In this document: positions 23,592-31,905 of the stretch, piece after piece | Numbering within the stretch: the first letter of the stretch is position 1 | How the letters are laid out: every line of letters begins with the position of its first letter | NCBI RefSeq assembly: GCF_000282475.1 | Contig: NZ_AKJF01000153.1 | Span: 1-38,066, forward strand | Origin: Pseudomonas sp. GM78 | GTDB taxonomy: Bacteria; Pseudomonadota; Gammaproteobacteria; Pseudomonadales; Pseudomonadaceae | Length of the DNA stretch: 38,066 nt | Direction: 5' to 3' | Position numbers and translations under genes: made by a program | Notes under the pieces: model-generated | The model's database searches: none | Seen by the model: only the letters and a program-made list of their open reading frames with translations | What the model was told of the DNA's origin: nothing

Positions 23592-24491
23592 ATGACCCTC
23601 CCGTCCGATCTGCCCCCCGAACTCGCCCACCACGGCGTGCGCCCGGCCGATCGCCTCGGATTTACCCTGTTTCTGGCGGCGTTGGTGCACCTGGCCTTAT
23701 TGCTGGGTGTCGGCTTTACGATGGTCGAGCCCAAGCAGATCAGTAAGACCCTGGAAATCACCCTCGCCACCTTCAAAAGCGAAAAGAAGCCGGAAAAGGC
23801 CGATTTCCTTGCCCAGGAAAATCAGCAAGGCAGCGGCACCCTGGACAAGAAGGCCGTCCCCAAGACCACCGAGATTGCGCCCTTCCAGGACAATAAGGTT
23901 CAGAAAGTCACGCCACCGCCAGCGGCCAAGCCTGAACAGCAGGAAGCCCCGCCCAAGGCTGCCGTGACCACGGTTGCGCCGAAGCCGAAGAAAGCCGCGG
24001 CGAAAACAGAAGAGCCCAAGCCCGTCACCAAACCTGCGGTGGCGGCACCGACCTTTGATAGCGAACAACTGTCCAGCGACATCGCCAGCCTCGAAGCCGA
24101 ACTGGCCCAGGAACAACAGTTGTACGCCAAGCGCCCGCGCATCCACCGCTTGAGCGCCGCCTCGACCATGCGCGACAAGGGCGCCTGGTATAAGGATGAA
24201 TGGCGTAAAAAAGTCGAGCGCATCGGTAATCTCAATTACCCCGACGAAGCCCGGCGCAAGCAGATTTACGGCAACTTGCGCCTGATGGTCTCGATCAACC
24301 GCGACGGCTCGCTGTATGAGGTGCTGGTACTGGAGTCGTCCGGGCAACCGCTGCTGGACCAGGCGGCCCAGCGCATCGTGCGCCTGGCAGCGCCGTTTGC
24401 CCCCTTTACCGGGGACCTGTCGGACATCGATCGACTGGAAATCATCCGCACGTGGAAATTTGCCCGCGGCGATCGCCTCTCAAGCAACTGA
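23592..24491 (+). CDS. tonB3: TonB-family energy transducer (TonB3-like)
   Basis: This 299-residue inner-membrane protein has one N-terminal membrane anchor at about 23-42 (GFTLFLAALVHLALLLGVGF), a Pro/Lys-rich periplasmic spacer (about 65-155), a short coiled segment (SDIASLEAELAQEQQLYAKR) and a C-terminal TonB domain (about 205-299, with NLNYPDEARRKQIYGNLRLM). The gshB-adjacent homologue in P. aeruginosa is TonB3, which is linked to twitching motility and pilus assembly rather than iron uptake. That makes its place beside the Chp operon meaningful. No exbB or exbD is nearby. TonB family membership is sure, and the TonB3 name rests on context and architecture. Confidence 0.88.
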   Translation: MTLPSDLPPELAHHGVRPADRLGFTLFLAALVHLALLLGVGFTMVEPKQISKTLEITLATFKSEKKPEKADFLAQENQQGSGTLDKKAVPKTTEIAPFQDNKVQKVTPPPAAKPEQQEAPPKAAVTTVAPKPKKAAAKTEEPKPVTKPAVAAPTFDSEQLSSDIASLEAELAQEQQLYAKRPRIHRLSAASTMRDKGAWYKDEWRKKVERIGNLNYPDEARRKQIYGNLRLMVSINRDGSLYEVLVLESSGQPLLDQAAQRIVRLAAPFAPFTGDLSDIDRLEIIRTWKFARGDRLSSN

Positions 24492-24506
24492 CCACCACAA
24501 ATCCCC

Positions 24507-24598
24507 TTGTGGGAGCGAGCCTGCTCGCGATAGCGGTCTGTCTGACACATCAATTTTGAATGTGCCGCCGTCATCGCGAGCAGGCTCGCTCCCACATT
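24507..24598. repeat. REP pair between tonB and algH
   Basis: Inverted REP copies of the GCGAGCCTGCTCGC subtype lie at 24507-24534 and 24571-24596, starting 15 bases after the tonB stop. They separate two genes on the same strand, and the algH start follows 73 bases later. Confidence 0.88.
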
Positions 24599-24671
24599 GG
24601 ATCGATGAAGCCTGCCAAATTGCGGCATCCCCAGCTTGTCAGTTCGTCCCTCCAACGCCACACTAGCGTTC

Positions 24672-25244
24672 ATGAAAAACGTCAGCCCCAGCTACCTCAA
24701 GCATCACTTCCTGATCGCCATGCCTCACATGGTCGACCCGAACTTTGCCCACACCTTGACCTACATCGTCGAGCACACGGCCAATGGTGCCATGGGGCTT
24801 GTGGTCAACCGTCCGCAGGACCTGAACCTGGCCGATATCCTCGAGCAATTGCGCCCGGACATCGAGCCGCCCGCGCTGTGCCAGCACGTGCCGATTTTCA
24901 TCGGCGGTCCGGTGCAGACCGATCGCGGCTTTGTCCTGCACCCCAAGGGCCAGAGTTTTCAAGCGACCGTCGATCTGGAAGGCGAGCTGTCCCTGTCGAC
25001 CTCCCAGGACGTGCTGTTCGCCATCGCCGATGGCGTCGGCCCGGCGAAAAGCGTGATCACCCTGGGTTATGCCGGTTGGGAAGCCGGGCAACTGGAGGCC
25101 GAACTGGCCCAGAACGCCTGGCTGACCTGCCCGTACGACGCCGACATCCTGTTCAACACCAGCAGCGAGCTGCGCCTGGAAGCGGCAGCCAAGCACCTGG
25201 GCGTCAACCTCAGCCTGCTCACCAGCCAGGCGGGGCACGCCTGA
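24672..25244 (+). CDS. algH: YqgE/AlgH family protein (DUF179)
   Basis: The 190-residue protein belongs to the UPF0301 family. It begins MKNVSPSYLKHHFLIAMPHM and contains the conserved NGAMGLVVNRPQDLNLADIL, the FIGGPVQTDRGFVLHP motif and a late ITLGYAGWEAGQLE. In Pseudomonas it is called AlgH because it was implicated in alginate regulation. The biochemical role is unsettled. ATG 24672 is chosen by family alignment. An in-frame start at 24636 adds 12 unsupported residues. It overlaps ruvX by one base (TGATG), a pairing conserved in many gammaproteobacteria. Confidence 0.92.
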   Translation: MKNVSPSYLKHHFLIAMPHMVDPNFAHTLTYIVEHTANGAMGLVVNRPQDLNLADILEQLRPDIEPPALCQHVPIFIGGPVQTDRGFVLHPKGQSFQATVDLEGELSLSTSQDVLFAIADGVGPAKSVITLGYAGWEAGQLEAELAQNAWLTCPYDADILFNTSSELRLEAAAKHLGVNLSLLTSQAGHA

Positions 25245-25681
25245 TGGCCCTGCGGTTGATTCTGGGATTCGACTACGGCACCAAACAGATCGGCGTTGCG
25301 GTTGGCCAGGTCATCACCGGCCAGGCCCGCGAGCTGTGCACCTTGAAGGCACAAAACGGTATTCCCGACTGGGATCAGGTCGAAGCGCTGATCAAGGAGT
25401 GGAAGCCCGATGCCGTGGTGGTCGGCCTGCCGCTGAACATGGACGGCACGCCCAGCGACATGTGCGCCCGCGCGGAAAAGTTCGCCCGGCGCCTGAACGG
25501 CCGCTTCAACCTGCCCTTCTACACCCACGATGAACGCCTGACCACCTACGAGGCCAAGGGCGAACGCCTGGCCCGGGGCGGGCAGAAAGGCAGCTACCGC
25601 GACAACCCGGTGGATGCCATCGCCGCCGCCCTGCTGCTGCAAGGCTGGCTCGACGAGAACAGCGCATTGTTCCAATCCTAA
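25244..25681 (+). CDS. ruvX: Holliday-junction resolvase-like RNase RuvX (YqgF)
   Basis: The 145-residue RNase H-fold nuclease of the YqgF/RuvX family has the first catalytic Asp in [17 protein letters not shown], the [26 protein letters not shown] block, a catalytic Glu region in [11 protein letters not shown], and the last Asp in [17 protein letters not shown]. The E. coli protein takes part in 16S rRNA 5'-end processing, and a recombination role has also been proposed. It is coupled to algH and precedes pyrR by 86 bases. The start is fixed by the TGATG overlap. Confidence 0.94.
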   Translation: MALRLILGFDYGTKQIGVAVGQVITGQARELCTLKAQNGIPDWDQVEALIKEWKPDAVVVGLPLNMDGTPSDMCARAEKFARRLNGRFNLPFYTHDERLTTYEAKGERLARGGQKGSYRDNPVDAIAAALLLQGWLDENSALFQS

Positions 25682-25717
25682 TCCTGAAGAGCCGTCACCC
25701 GTCTCTTTTAGCTACAA

Positions 25718-25750
25718 CCCGAGCCACCTGCGGCAACGACCCGGCTCGGG
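25718..25750 (+). promoter_or_regulatory. Leader hairpin just upstream of pyrR
   Basis: CCCGAGCC (25718-25725) and GGCTCGGG (25743-25750) are perfect eight-base complements around a 17-base loop. The hairpin ends four bases before the AGAAGGAG ribosome site of pyrR and has no run of T after it, so it is not an ordinary terminator. A role in setting pyrR-pyrBC' expression is possible but unproven. Confidence 0.4.
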
Positions 25751-25767
25751 CCCAAGAAGGAGCAACC

Positions 25768-26271
25768 ATGAGCCTGCCCAATCCCGCCGAACTGATCAGC
25801 CAGATGGCGATCCGTCTCAAGGCACACCTGGAACACCGTGGCATCAGCGAACCGCGCTACATCGGCATTCGTACCGGTGGTGTGTGGGTTGCCCAGGCCC
25901 TGCTCAAAGAGCTGGGCAGCGCTGAACCGCTTGGCACACTCGACGTTTCCTTCTACCGCGACGACTTCAGCCAGAACGGCCTGCACCCGCAAGTGCGCCC
26001 GTCGGCCCTGCCGTTCGAGATCGAAGGCCAGCATCTGGTGCTGATCGACGACGTACTGATGAGCGGGCGGACCATTCGCGCTGCCATGAACGAACTCTTC
26101 GACTATGGCCGCCCGGCCAGCGTGACGCTGGTCTGCCTGCTGGACCTGGACGCCGGGGAACTGCCGATCCGCCCGAACGTACTGGGTGCGACCCTGTCCC
26201 TGGCAGCCCACGAGCGGGTGAAACTGTCGGGGCCGGAACTCAAGCTCGAACTGCAAGACCTCGCCCTTTAA
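25768..26271 (+). CDS. pyrR: PyrR pyrimidine regulator / uracil phosphoribosyltransferase
   Basis: The 167-residue phosphoribosyltransferase-fold protein has the PRPP loop in [18 protein letters not shown] (about residues 88-105) and the SFYRDDFSQ segment typical of PyrR. In Gram-positives PyrR binds mRNA attenuators. In Pseudomonas it sits in front of pyrB-pyrC' and is thought to be a regulator of the pathway with weak or no need for RNA attenuation. Start ATG 25768 follows a strong AAGAAGGAG. The gap to pyrB is 27 bases, so pyrR-pyrB-pyrC' is one operon. Confidence 0.94.
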   Translation: MSLPNPAELISQMAIRLKAHLEHRGISEPRYIGIRTGGVWVAQALLKELGSAEPLGTLDVSFYRDDFSQNGLHPQVRPSALPFEIEGQHLVLIDDVLMSGRTIRAAMNELFDYGRPASVTLVCLLDLDAGELPIRPNVLGATLSLAAHERVKLSGPELKLELQDLAL

Positions 26272-26298
26272 TTCGCCCTATTGAGAGTCCCCCTCGCG

Positions 26299-27303
26299 AT
26301 GACGCCTCCAGATACCAAGCGCCCGCTGCAGCTCAATGATCAGGGCCAGCTGCGCCACTTCCTCTCGCTCGACGGTTTGCGCCGCGAGCTGCTGACGGAA
26401 ATCCTCGACACCGCCGACTCGTTCCTCGAAGTCGGCGCCCGGGCGGTGAAGAAAGTCCCGTTGCTGCGCGGCAAGACCGTGTGCAACGTGTTCTTCGAAA
26501 ACTCCACCCGCACCCGCACCACCTTCGAACTGGCGGCCCAGCGGCTGTCGGCGGACGTGATCACCCTGAACGTGTCGACATCGTCGGCGAGCAAGGGGGA
26601 AACCCTGCTCGACACCCTGCGCAACCTGGAAGCAATGGCCGCCGACATGTTCGTCGTGCGCCACGGTGATTCCGGTGCCGCACACTTCATCGCCGAACAT
26701 GTTTGCCCTCAAGTGGCGATCATCAACGGCGGCGACGGCCGTCACGCCCACCCGACCCAGGGCATGCTCGACATGCTGACCATCCGCCGGCACAAGGGCG
26801 GCTTCGAAAACCTTTCAGTGGCCATCGTCGGCGACATCCTGCACTCCCGGGTGGCGCGCTCAAACATGCTGGCCCTGAAAACCCTGGGTTGCCCGGACAT
26901 CCGCGTGATCGCGCCGAAGACCTTGCTGCCGATCGGCATCGAGCAATACGGCGTGAAGGTCTACACCGACATGACCGAAGGCCTGAAAGACGTCGACGTG
27001 GTGATCATGCTGCGCCTGCAGCGCGAGCGCATGACCGGCGGCCTGCTGCCGAGCGAGGGCGAGTTCTATCGCCTGTTCGGCCTGACCACCGCGCGCCTGG
27101 CCGGCGCCAAGCCGGATGCCATCGTCATGCACCCGGGGCCGATCAACCGGGGCGTGGAGATCGAATCGGCGGTAGCCGACGGTCCACATTCGGTAATCCT
27201 CAACCAGGTGACCTACGGCATCGCGATTCGCATGGCCGTCTTGTCCATGGCCATGAGCGGTCAAACTGCGCAACGCCAATTCGAGCAGGAGAACGTTCAG
27301 TGA
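26299..27303 (+). CDS. pyrB: Aspartate carbamoyltransferase catalytic subunit
   Basis: The 334-residue product carries out the first committed step of pyrimidine synthesis, carbamoyl phosphate plus aspartate to carbamoyl aspartate. The carbamoyl-phosphate site [12 protein letters not shown], the [15 protein letters not shown] loop, the [17 protein letters not shown] block, and the late [14 protein letters not shown] are all present. Pseudomonas-type ATCase is a dodecamer of PyrB and an inactive PyrC' with nucleotide effectors acting on the N-terminal extension of PyrB. That extension is visible here ([18 protein letters not shown]). ATG 26299 is chosen by family length. The stop overlaps pyrC' in a GTGA junction. 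Confidence 0.96.
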   Translation: MTPPDTKRPLQLNDQGQLRHFLSLDGLRRELLTEILDTADSFLEVGARAVKKVPLLRGKTVCNVFFENSTRTRTTFELAAQRLSADVITLNVSTSSASKGETLLDTLRNLEAMAADMFVVRHGDSGAAHFIAEHVCPQVAIINGGDGRHAHPTQGMLDMLTIRRHKGGFENLSVAIVGDILHSRVARSNMLALKTLGCPDIRVIAPKTLLPIGIEQYGVKVYTDMTEGLKDVDVVIMLRLQRERMTGGLLPSEGEFYRLFGLTTARLAGAKPDAIVMHPGPINRGVEIESAVADGPHSVILNQVTYGIAIRMAVLSMAMSGQTAQRQFEQENVQ

Positions 27304-28571
27304 AGCTCAGCATTCTTGGCGCCCGCGTCATCGATCCGGCCAGCGGCCTGGATCAAGTCACCGATATCCACATTGAAGCCTGCAAAGTCGTCGCCCTTGG
27401 CGCTGCGCCAGCCGGTTTTGTCGCCGTCGATACCATTGACGCCACAGGCCTGGTGGCCGCCCCTGGCCTGGTCGACCTCAACGTCGCCCTGCGCGAGCCG
27501 GGCTACAGCCGCAAAGGTTCGATTGTCAGCGAAACCCGCGCCGCCGCTGCCGGTGGCGTAACCAGCCTGTGCTGCCCGCCAAAAACCAAGCCGGTGCTGG
27601 ACACCTCGGCCGTGGCCGAACTGATCCTCGACCGCGCCCGCGAAGCCGGTAACGCCAAAGTGTTCCCGATCGGCGCACTGAGCAAAGGCCTGGACGGCGA
27701 ACAGCTTGCAGAGCTGGTTGCCTTGCGCGATGCCGGTTGCGTGGCCTTCGGCAACGGCCTGGAAAGTTTCCGCAACACCCGCACCCTGTGCCGGGCTCTG
27801 GATTACGCGGCCACCTTCGACCTCACGGTGATCTTCAACTCCCAGGACCATGACCTGGCGGAAGGCGGCCTGGCCCATGAAGGACCGACCGCGAGCTTCC
27901 TCGGCCTGCCGGGGATTCCGGAAACTGCTGAAACCGTGGCACTGGCCCGGGATCTGCTGCTGGTTGAGCAAACCGGCGTGCGCGCGCACTTCAGCCAGCT
28001 GACCAGCGCCCGTGGCGTGGCCCTGATCGCCCAGGCCCAGCAGCGCGGCTTGAAGGTCACGGCGGATGTCGCCCTGTACCAGTTGATTCTGACCGACGAA
28101 GCGCTGATCGATTTCAGCAGCCTCTATCACGTGCAGCCACCGCTGCGCACCCGCGCAGACCGTGAGGGTTTGCGTGCCGCCGTGAAGTCAGGCGTGGTGT
28201 CGGCCATTTCCAGCCATCACCAACCCCACGAGCGGGACGCCAAACTGGCGCCGTTCGGGGCTACCGAGCCTGGCATCAGCAGTGTTGAACTGCTGCTGCC
28301 GCTGGCGATGACTTTGGTTGAAGACGGCTTGCTCGACCTGCCGACGCTGCTGGCACGACTCAGTGCCGGCCCTGCCGAGGCCTTGCGCCTGCCGGCGGGC
28401 AAGCTGGCGGTGGGTGGCGCGGCGGATATCGTGCTGTTCGACCCGGCGGCCTCGACCGTGGCCGGTGAGACCTGGCTGTCCAAAGGCGAGAACTGCCCGT
28501 TCCTGGGTCACAGCTTGCCGGGTGTGGTGCGTTACACACTGGTCGACGGCCGGATCAGCCACCAGGCTTAA
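27300..28571 (+). CDS. pyrC': Inactive dihydroorotase homologue PyrC' of the ATCase complex
   Basis: The 423-residue amidohydrolase-fold protein resembles dihydroorotase but has lost the metal ligands. The usual DxHxHxR-E/D-PG reads [10 protein letters not shown], with Asn61 and Ala63 in place of the two His. The later metal His also appears lost (TADVALYQL). The terminal region [12 protein letters not shown] lacks the usual Asp-His-Ala-Pro-His order. In P. putida and P. aeruginosa this protein is needed to hold PyrB in an active dodecamer rather than for catalysis. A true pyrC must lie elsewhere. The start is GTG 27300 in a four-base overlap with pyrB. Confidence 0.94.
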   Translation: MKLSILGARVIDPASGLDQVTDIHIEACKVVALGAAPAGFVAVDTIDATGLVAAPGLVDLNVALREPGYSRKGSIVSETRAAAAGGVTSLCCPPKTKPVLDTSAVAELILDRAREAGNAKVFPIGALSKGLDGEQLAELVALRDAGCVAFGNGLESFRNTRTLCRALDYAATFDLTVIFNSQDHDLAEGGLAHEGPTASFLGLPGIPETAETVALARDLLLVEQTGVRAHFSQLTSARGVALIAQAQQRGLKVTADVALYQLILTDEALIDFSSLYHVQPPLRTRADREGLRAAVKSGVVSAISSHHQPHERDAKLAPFGATEPGISSVELLLPLAMTLVEDGLLDLPTLLARLSAGPAEALRLPAGKLAVGGAADIVLFDPAASTVAGETWLSKGENCPFLGHSLPGVVRYTLVDGRISHQA

Positions 28572-28584
28572 AACCGCGTCGTCC

Positions 28585-28660
28585 CAATCGCCAGCAGGGC
28601 TAGCTCCCACAGGATCTGTGAACGACACAAATCCTGTGGGAGCCAGCCTGCTGGCGATGA
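28585..28660. repeat. REP pair between pyrC' and the TM2 gene
   Basis: Inverted REP copies of the GCCAGCAGGGC/GCCTGCTGGC subtype lie at 28585-28613 and 28633-28660, with a short 19-base centre. They fill the convergent gap and end 5 bases before the stop of the TM2-domain gene. One extra G in the left core makes the arms slightly unequal. Confidence 0.87.
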
Positions 28661-28664
28661 CTTA

Positions 28665-29093
28665 TTAAAAGGCGCCGCGATTCTGGGCGTTACGCACAGA
28701 AACCTGGTCATTCAGTGTCCAGAAGTCATACAGCACCCCCAGAAAGAACAACCCACCCGTCACCAGGTACAGCAACCCGCTGATCCACTTCCCCTGATAC
28801 ATCCGGTGCACACCGAACACCCCGAGAAACGTCAACAGGATCCACGCCACGTTGTATTCGATGGGACCTGCGGTAAATCGCAGGTCCGCTTCACGGTCCA
28901 TGGCCGGGATCAGGAACAGGTCGATCAACCAGCCGATCCCCAGCAAACCGAAGGTGAAAAACCAGATCGTCCCGGTCACCGGCTTGCCGTAATAAAAGCG
29001 GTGAGCACCGGTAAATCCAAAAATCCACAGCAGGTAACCGATCACCTTGCTGTGGGTGTCTTGATGCGGAACGGGCGGTTGATAGGTGTTCAT
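28665..29093 (-). CDS. TM2-domain membrane protein
   Basis: This small 142-residue membrane protein has TM2 (NINE-type) features: a first pair of segments with KVIGYLLWIFGFTGAHRFYYGK and GTIWFFTFGLLGIGWLIDLFLI, and a second, related pair with ILLTFLGVFGVHRMYQGKW and LLYLVTGGLFFLGVLYDFW. The repeated pattern G(A/V)HR(F/M)Y(Y/Q)GK followed by a hydrophobic run and a D(L/F) is the hallmark, so the protein is a tandem TM2 duplication. The function is unknown. It has no operon partner. ATG 29093 has GAGG upstream. Confidence 0.85.
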   Translation of the reverse strand: MNTYQPPVPHQDTHSKVIGYLLWIFGFTGAHRFYYGKPVTGTIWFFTFGLLGIGWLIDLFLIPAMDREADLRFTAGPIEYNVAWILLTFLGVFGVHRMYQGKWISGLLYLVTGGLFFLGVLYDFWTLNDQVSVRNAQNRGAF

Positions 29094-29342
29094 GGAGGAC
29101 CTCGATTCACACGATAGATAAATATTCTTTAAATCTTTGTGACTTTTTTACGAGCAGCCGACGTATGGCAACTGATACTGTCCCTTCCGCCAAACCCTTA
29201 TGGCACCTGACTTCTGTCAGACAATTGCGTCAATTTACCGCTCATTTGGTTCCGTTAGACCCAGATGGAATCGACCAACGGCCTCGGAATGCCAAAAAAA
29301 GCTGTTATAAAGTTTCGCGCTAACTTATACGAGCCCTGCCTA

Positions 29343-29960
29343 ATGCGTCCATTTTTCAAGACATGGCTAACCATTTGCCTATTATTGCCACTGGCCGCCC
29401 ACGCCACCAATCGTGAGCAACGTCTTCCGAACGTTAATGGTTACACCCAAAAATCCCATGCTGCTGCTCCTTCGAGCAAAAGCAAGAAATCGCTCAAACT
29501 GGCTCCACAGCTGGTCAGCAAAAGCAGCCTGGTGCCGCCGATGGCGACCCGGGAAAGCAGCAACGTGCTGAGCCGCGCCGTCAACGTCCTCGGTACGCCG
29601 TACCGCTGGGGCGGCAGCAGCCCGAGCAAAGGCTTCGACTGCAGCGGCCTGGTGAAATACGCGTTCAACGACGCCACGTTTGACCTGCCGCGTACCTCCA
29701 ATGCCATGGCCAGCGGTCATGGCGAGAAAGTCGATCGCAACGATTTGAAACCGGGCGACCTGATTTTCTTCAACATCAAGAGCCGTCGAGTCAATCATGT
29801 TGCCATCTACCTGGGCAACGACCGCTTCATCCACGCACCACGCCGTGGCAAGTCGGTGAGCATCGACACCTTGAAGAAACCGTACTGGGAAAAGCACTAC
29901 GTAGTGGCCAAGCGGGTTCTGCCGAAAGATCAGAAAGCGATGCAGGTTGTTCAGCGCTGA
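29343..29960 (+). CDS. NlpC/P60 family cell-wall endopeptidase (secreted)
   Basis: This 205-residue exported protein has a cleavable signal peptide (MRPFFKTWLTICLLLPLAAHA) and a basic, low-complexity linker rich in Ser and Lys. The NlpC/P60 catalytic domain spans about residues 80-195. The catalytic Cys is in GFDCSGLVKYAF, the His in VNHVAIYLGNDRFIHAP, and the further His is at the end of that stretch. Such enzymes cut gamma-D-Glu-diaminopimelate or similar bonds in peptidoglycan. I chose ATG 29343 because the signal peptide begins there. An in-frame start at 29265 would put 26 charged residues in front. The 249-base region upstream is AT-rich, with a TTATAA-like box near 29305. Confidence 0.88.
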   Translation: MRPFFKTWLTICLLLPLAAHATNREQRLPNVNGYTQKSHAAAPSSKSKKSLKLAPQLVSKSSLVPPMATRESSNVLSRAVNVLGTPYRWGGSSPSKGFDCSGLVKYAFNDATFDLPRTSNAMASGHGEKVDRNDLKPGDLIFFNIKSRRVNHVAIYLGNDRFIHAPRRGKSVSIDTLKKPYWEKHYVVAKRVLPKDQKAMQVVQR

Positions 29961-29996
29961 TCTGAACGCATCCGGTATTTGCACTGAACATGATGA

Positions 29997-30068
29997 CCCC
30001 TTCGCGAGCAGGCTCGCTCCCACAGGATTTACGCAGTCCCTGTGGGAGCGAGCCTGCTCGCGATGGGG
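29997..30068. repeat. REP pair between the NlpC/P60 gene and pilT
   Basis: Inverted REP copies of the GCGAGCAGGCTCGC subtype lie at 29997-30026 and 30039-30068, with only a 12-base centre. They lie in the convergent gap and end 26 bases before the pilT stop. Confidence 0.88.
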
Positions 30069-30093
30069 CCCATGAAAGCACTACATTTCTTCC

Positions 30094-31128
30094 TCAGAAA
30101 TTATCCGGCGACCGTGCCTTCTCCCGCGCCTGTTCGCGATTGACCAGGCCCTTGGTCACCAGCTCCTTCAAGCCCATATCCAGCGTCTGCATCCCCAGCG
30201 ACCCGCCCGCCTGAATCGACGAGTACATCTGTGCCACCTTGTCTTCCCGGATCAGGTTACGGATCGCCGACGTTCCCAGCATGATCTCGTGGGCCGCGAC
30301 CCGCCCGCCCCCAATCTTCTTCACCAGGGTCTGGGACACCACCGCCAGCAACGACTCGGACAGCATCGAACGCACCATCGACTTCTCGTCCCCCGGAAAC
30401 ACGTCGATGATCCGGTCGATCGTTTTCGCCGCCGAGGTCGTGTGCAGCGTGCCGAACACCAGGTGGCCGGTCTCGGCAGCGGTCAAGGCCAGGCGGATGG
30501 TTTCCAGGTCACGCATCTCCCCCACCAGGATCACATCCGGATCTTCGCGCAGGGCCGAACGCAAGGCTGTGGCGAAACTGCGGGTATCGCGGTGGACTTC
30601 ACGCTGATTGATCAGGCATTTGCGCGATTCGTGGACAAACTCGATAGGGTCTTCGATCGTAAGGATGTGGTGATGGCGATGGCTGTTCAGGTAGTCGATC
30701 ATCGCCGCCAGGGTGGTGGACTTGCCGGACCCCGTCGGGCCGGTCACCAGGACCAGGCCGCGTGGCGCGTCGGTCATCTTGCGAAACACTTCGCCCATGC
30801 CCAACTCTTCCATGCTTTGGACCCTGGACGGGATCGTGCGAAAGACAGCACCGGCACCTCGACTCTGATTGAAGACATTGACCCGAAATCGCGCGACACC
30901 CGGCACATCAAAGGAAAAGTCGGTTTCCAGGTGCTTTTCGAACGCCACCCGCTGGGCGTCGTTCATGATGTCGTAGATCAGCGCCTGCACTTCCTTGTGT
31001 CCCAGGGCCGGCAAGTTGATGCGCCGCACATCGCCATCGACGCGAATCATCGGTGGCAGCCCTGCCGACAAATGCAGGTCGGATGCGCCTTGTTTGGCGC
31101 TGAACGCCAGCAACTCAGTGATATCCAT
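30094..31128 (-). CDS. pilT: Type IV pilus retraction ATPase PilT
   Basis: The 344-residue hexameric motor powers pilus retraction and twitching at the inner membrane. It has the N-terminal PAS-like part (MDITELLAFSAKQGASDLHL), Walker A GPTGSGKSTTLAAMIDYLNS, the Asp box, the ILTIEDPIEFVH segment, Walker B near DPDVILVGEMRDLETI with its Glu, and the AIRNLIRE motif characteristic of PilT. The length matches the family exactly. I chose ATG 31128, since the longer frame to 31224 enters yggS. It is divergent from yggS, with 56 bases between. pilU, its usual partner, does not follow it here: a REP pair and the NlpC/P60 gene do. Confidence 0.96.
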   Translation of the reverse strand: MDITELLAFSAKQGASDLHLSAGLPPMIRVDGDVRRINLPALGHKEVQALIYDIMNDAQRVAFEKHLETDFSFDVPGVARFRVNVFNQSRGAGAVFRTIPSRVQSMEELGMGEVFRKMTDAPRGLVLVTGPTGSGKSTTLAAMIDYLNSHRHHHILTIEDPIEFVHESRKCLINQREVHRDTRSFATALRSALREDPDVILVGEMRDLETIRLALTAAETGHLVFGTLHTTSAAKTIDRIIDVFPGDEKSMVRSMLSESLLAVVSQTLVKKIGGGRVAAHEIMLGTSAIRNLIREDKVAQMYSSIQAGGSLGMQTLDMGLKELVTKGLVNREQAREKARSPDNF

Positions 31129-31184
31129 AGCACCCCTCAATTCCAGTAGAATGCCGCCAACCTCAGACCGCTGGCGCCTCTTGA

Positions 31185-31871
31185 ATGTCCACGATAGCAG
31201 ACAACATTGAACGGGTTGGTTCACGTATCCGTGCCGCCGCCCTCGCCGCCCACCGCGATGAAAACAGCGTGCAGTTGCTGGCCGTCAGCAAGACCAAACC
31301 CGCACAGGCGCTGCGTGAAGCCTATGCCGCTGGCCTGCGCGACTTTGGCGAGAACTACCTGCAGGAAGCCCTGGGCAAGCAGCTTGAACTGAGCGACCTG
31401 CCCTTGATCTGGCACTTCATCGGCCCCATTCAATCGAACAAGACTCGTGCAATCGCCGAGCACTTCGCCTGGGTGCATTCCGTGGACCGCCTGAAAATCG
31501 CGCAACGCCTGTCCGAGCAACGCCCCGCCGAAATGCCACCGCTGAACATCTGCATCCAGGTCAATGTCAGCGGTGAAGCCAGCAAGTCCGGCTGCACCCC
31601 GGCGGACCTGCCGGCCCTGGCCAACGCCATCAGCGCCTTGCCGCGCCTGAAATTGCGCGGGCTGATGGCCATTCCCGAGCCGACCGAAGATCGTGCCGCC
31701 CAGGATGCCGCTTTCGCTGCCGTGCAAAACCTGCAGGCCAGCCTGAATCTGCCGCTCGACACACTTTCCATGGGGATGAGCCACGATCTCGAATCGGCCA
31801 TCGCCCAGGGCGCCACGTGGGTGCGGATCGGTACCGCACTGTTTGGCGCCCGCGACTACAGCCAGTCGTAA
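31185..31871 (+). CDS. yggS: Pyridoxal-phosphate homeostasis protein YggS (PLPBP)
   Basis: The 228-residue fold-type III PLP-binding protein acts in vitamin B6 and amino-acid balance without known catalysis. The PLP lysine is Lys36 in LLAVSKTKP. Other hallmarks are FGENYLQEALGK, WHFIGPIQSNK and the C-terminal phosphate-binding SMGMSHDLESAIAQGATWVRIG. It heads the yggS-proC-yggT group, the common pilT-yggS-proC neighbourhood in Pseudomonas. A possible -10 (TAGAAT, 31147-31152) lies in the short divergent gap, without a clear -35. Confidence 0.95.
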   Translation: MSTIADNIERVGSRIRAAALAAHRDENSVQLLAVSKTKPAQALREAYAAGLRDFGENYLQEALGKQLELSDLPLIWHFIGPIQSNKTRAIAEHFAWVHSVDRLKIAQRLSEQRPAEMPPLNICIQVNVSGEASKSGCTPADLPALANAISALPRLKLRGLMAIPEPTEDRAAQDAAFAAVQNLQASLNLPLDTLSMGMSHDLESAIAQGATWVRIGTALFGARDYSQS

Positions 31872-31905
31872 ATATGGCCATCCCACTTCTTGATAAGGAC
31901 CTGAC

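Noticed and set aside
29208-29221. CTGAC-TTCT-GTCAG hairpin as a terminator before the NlpC/P60 gene
   Set aside because: The five-pair stem is short and has no T-run. It lies in a divergent promoter gap where no transcript needs to end.
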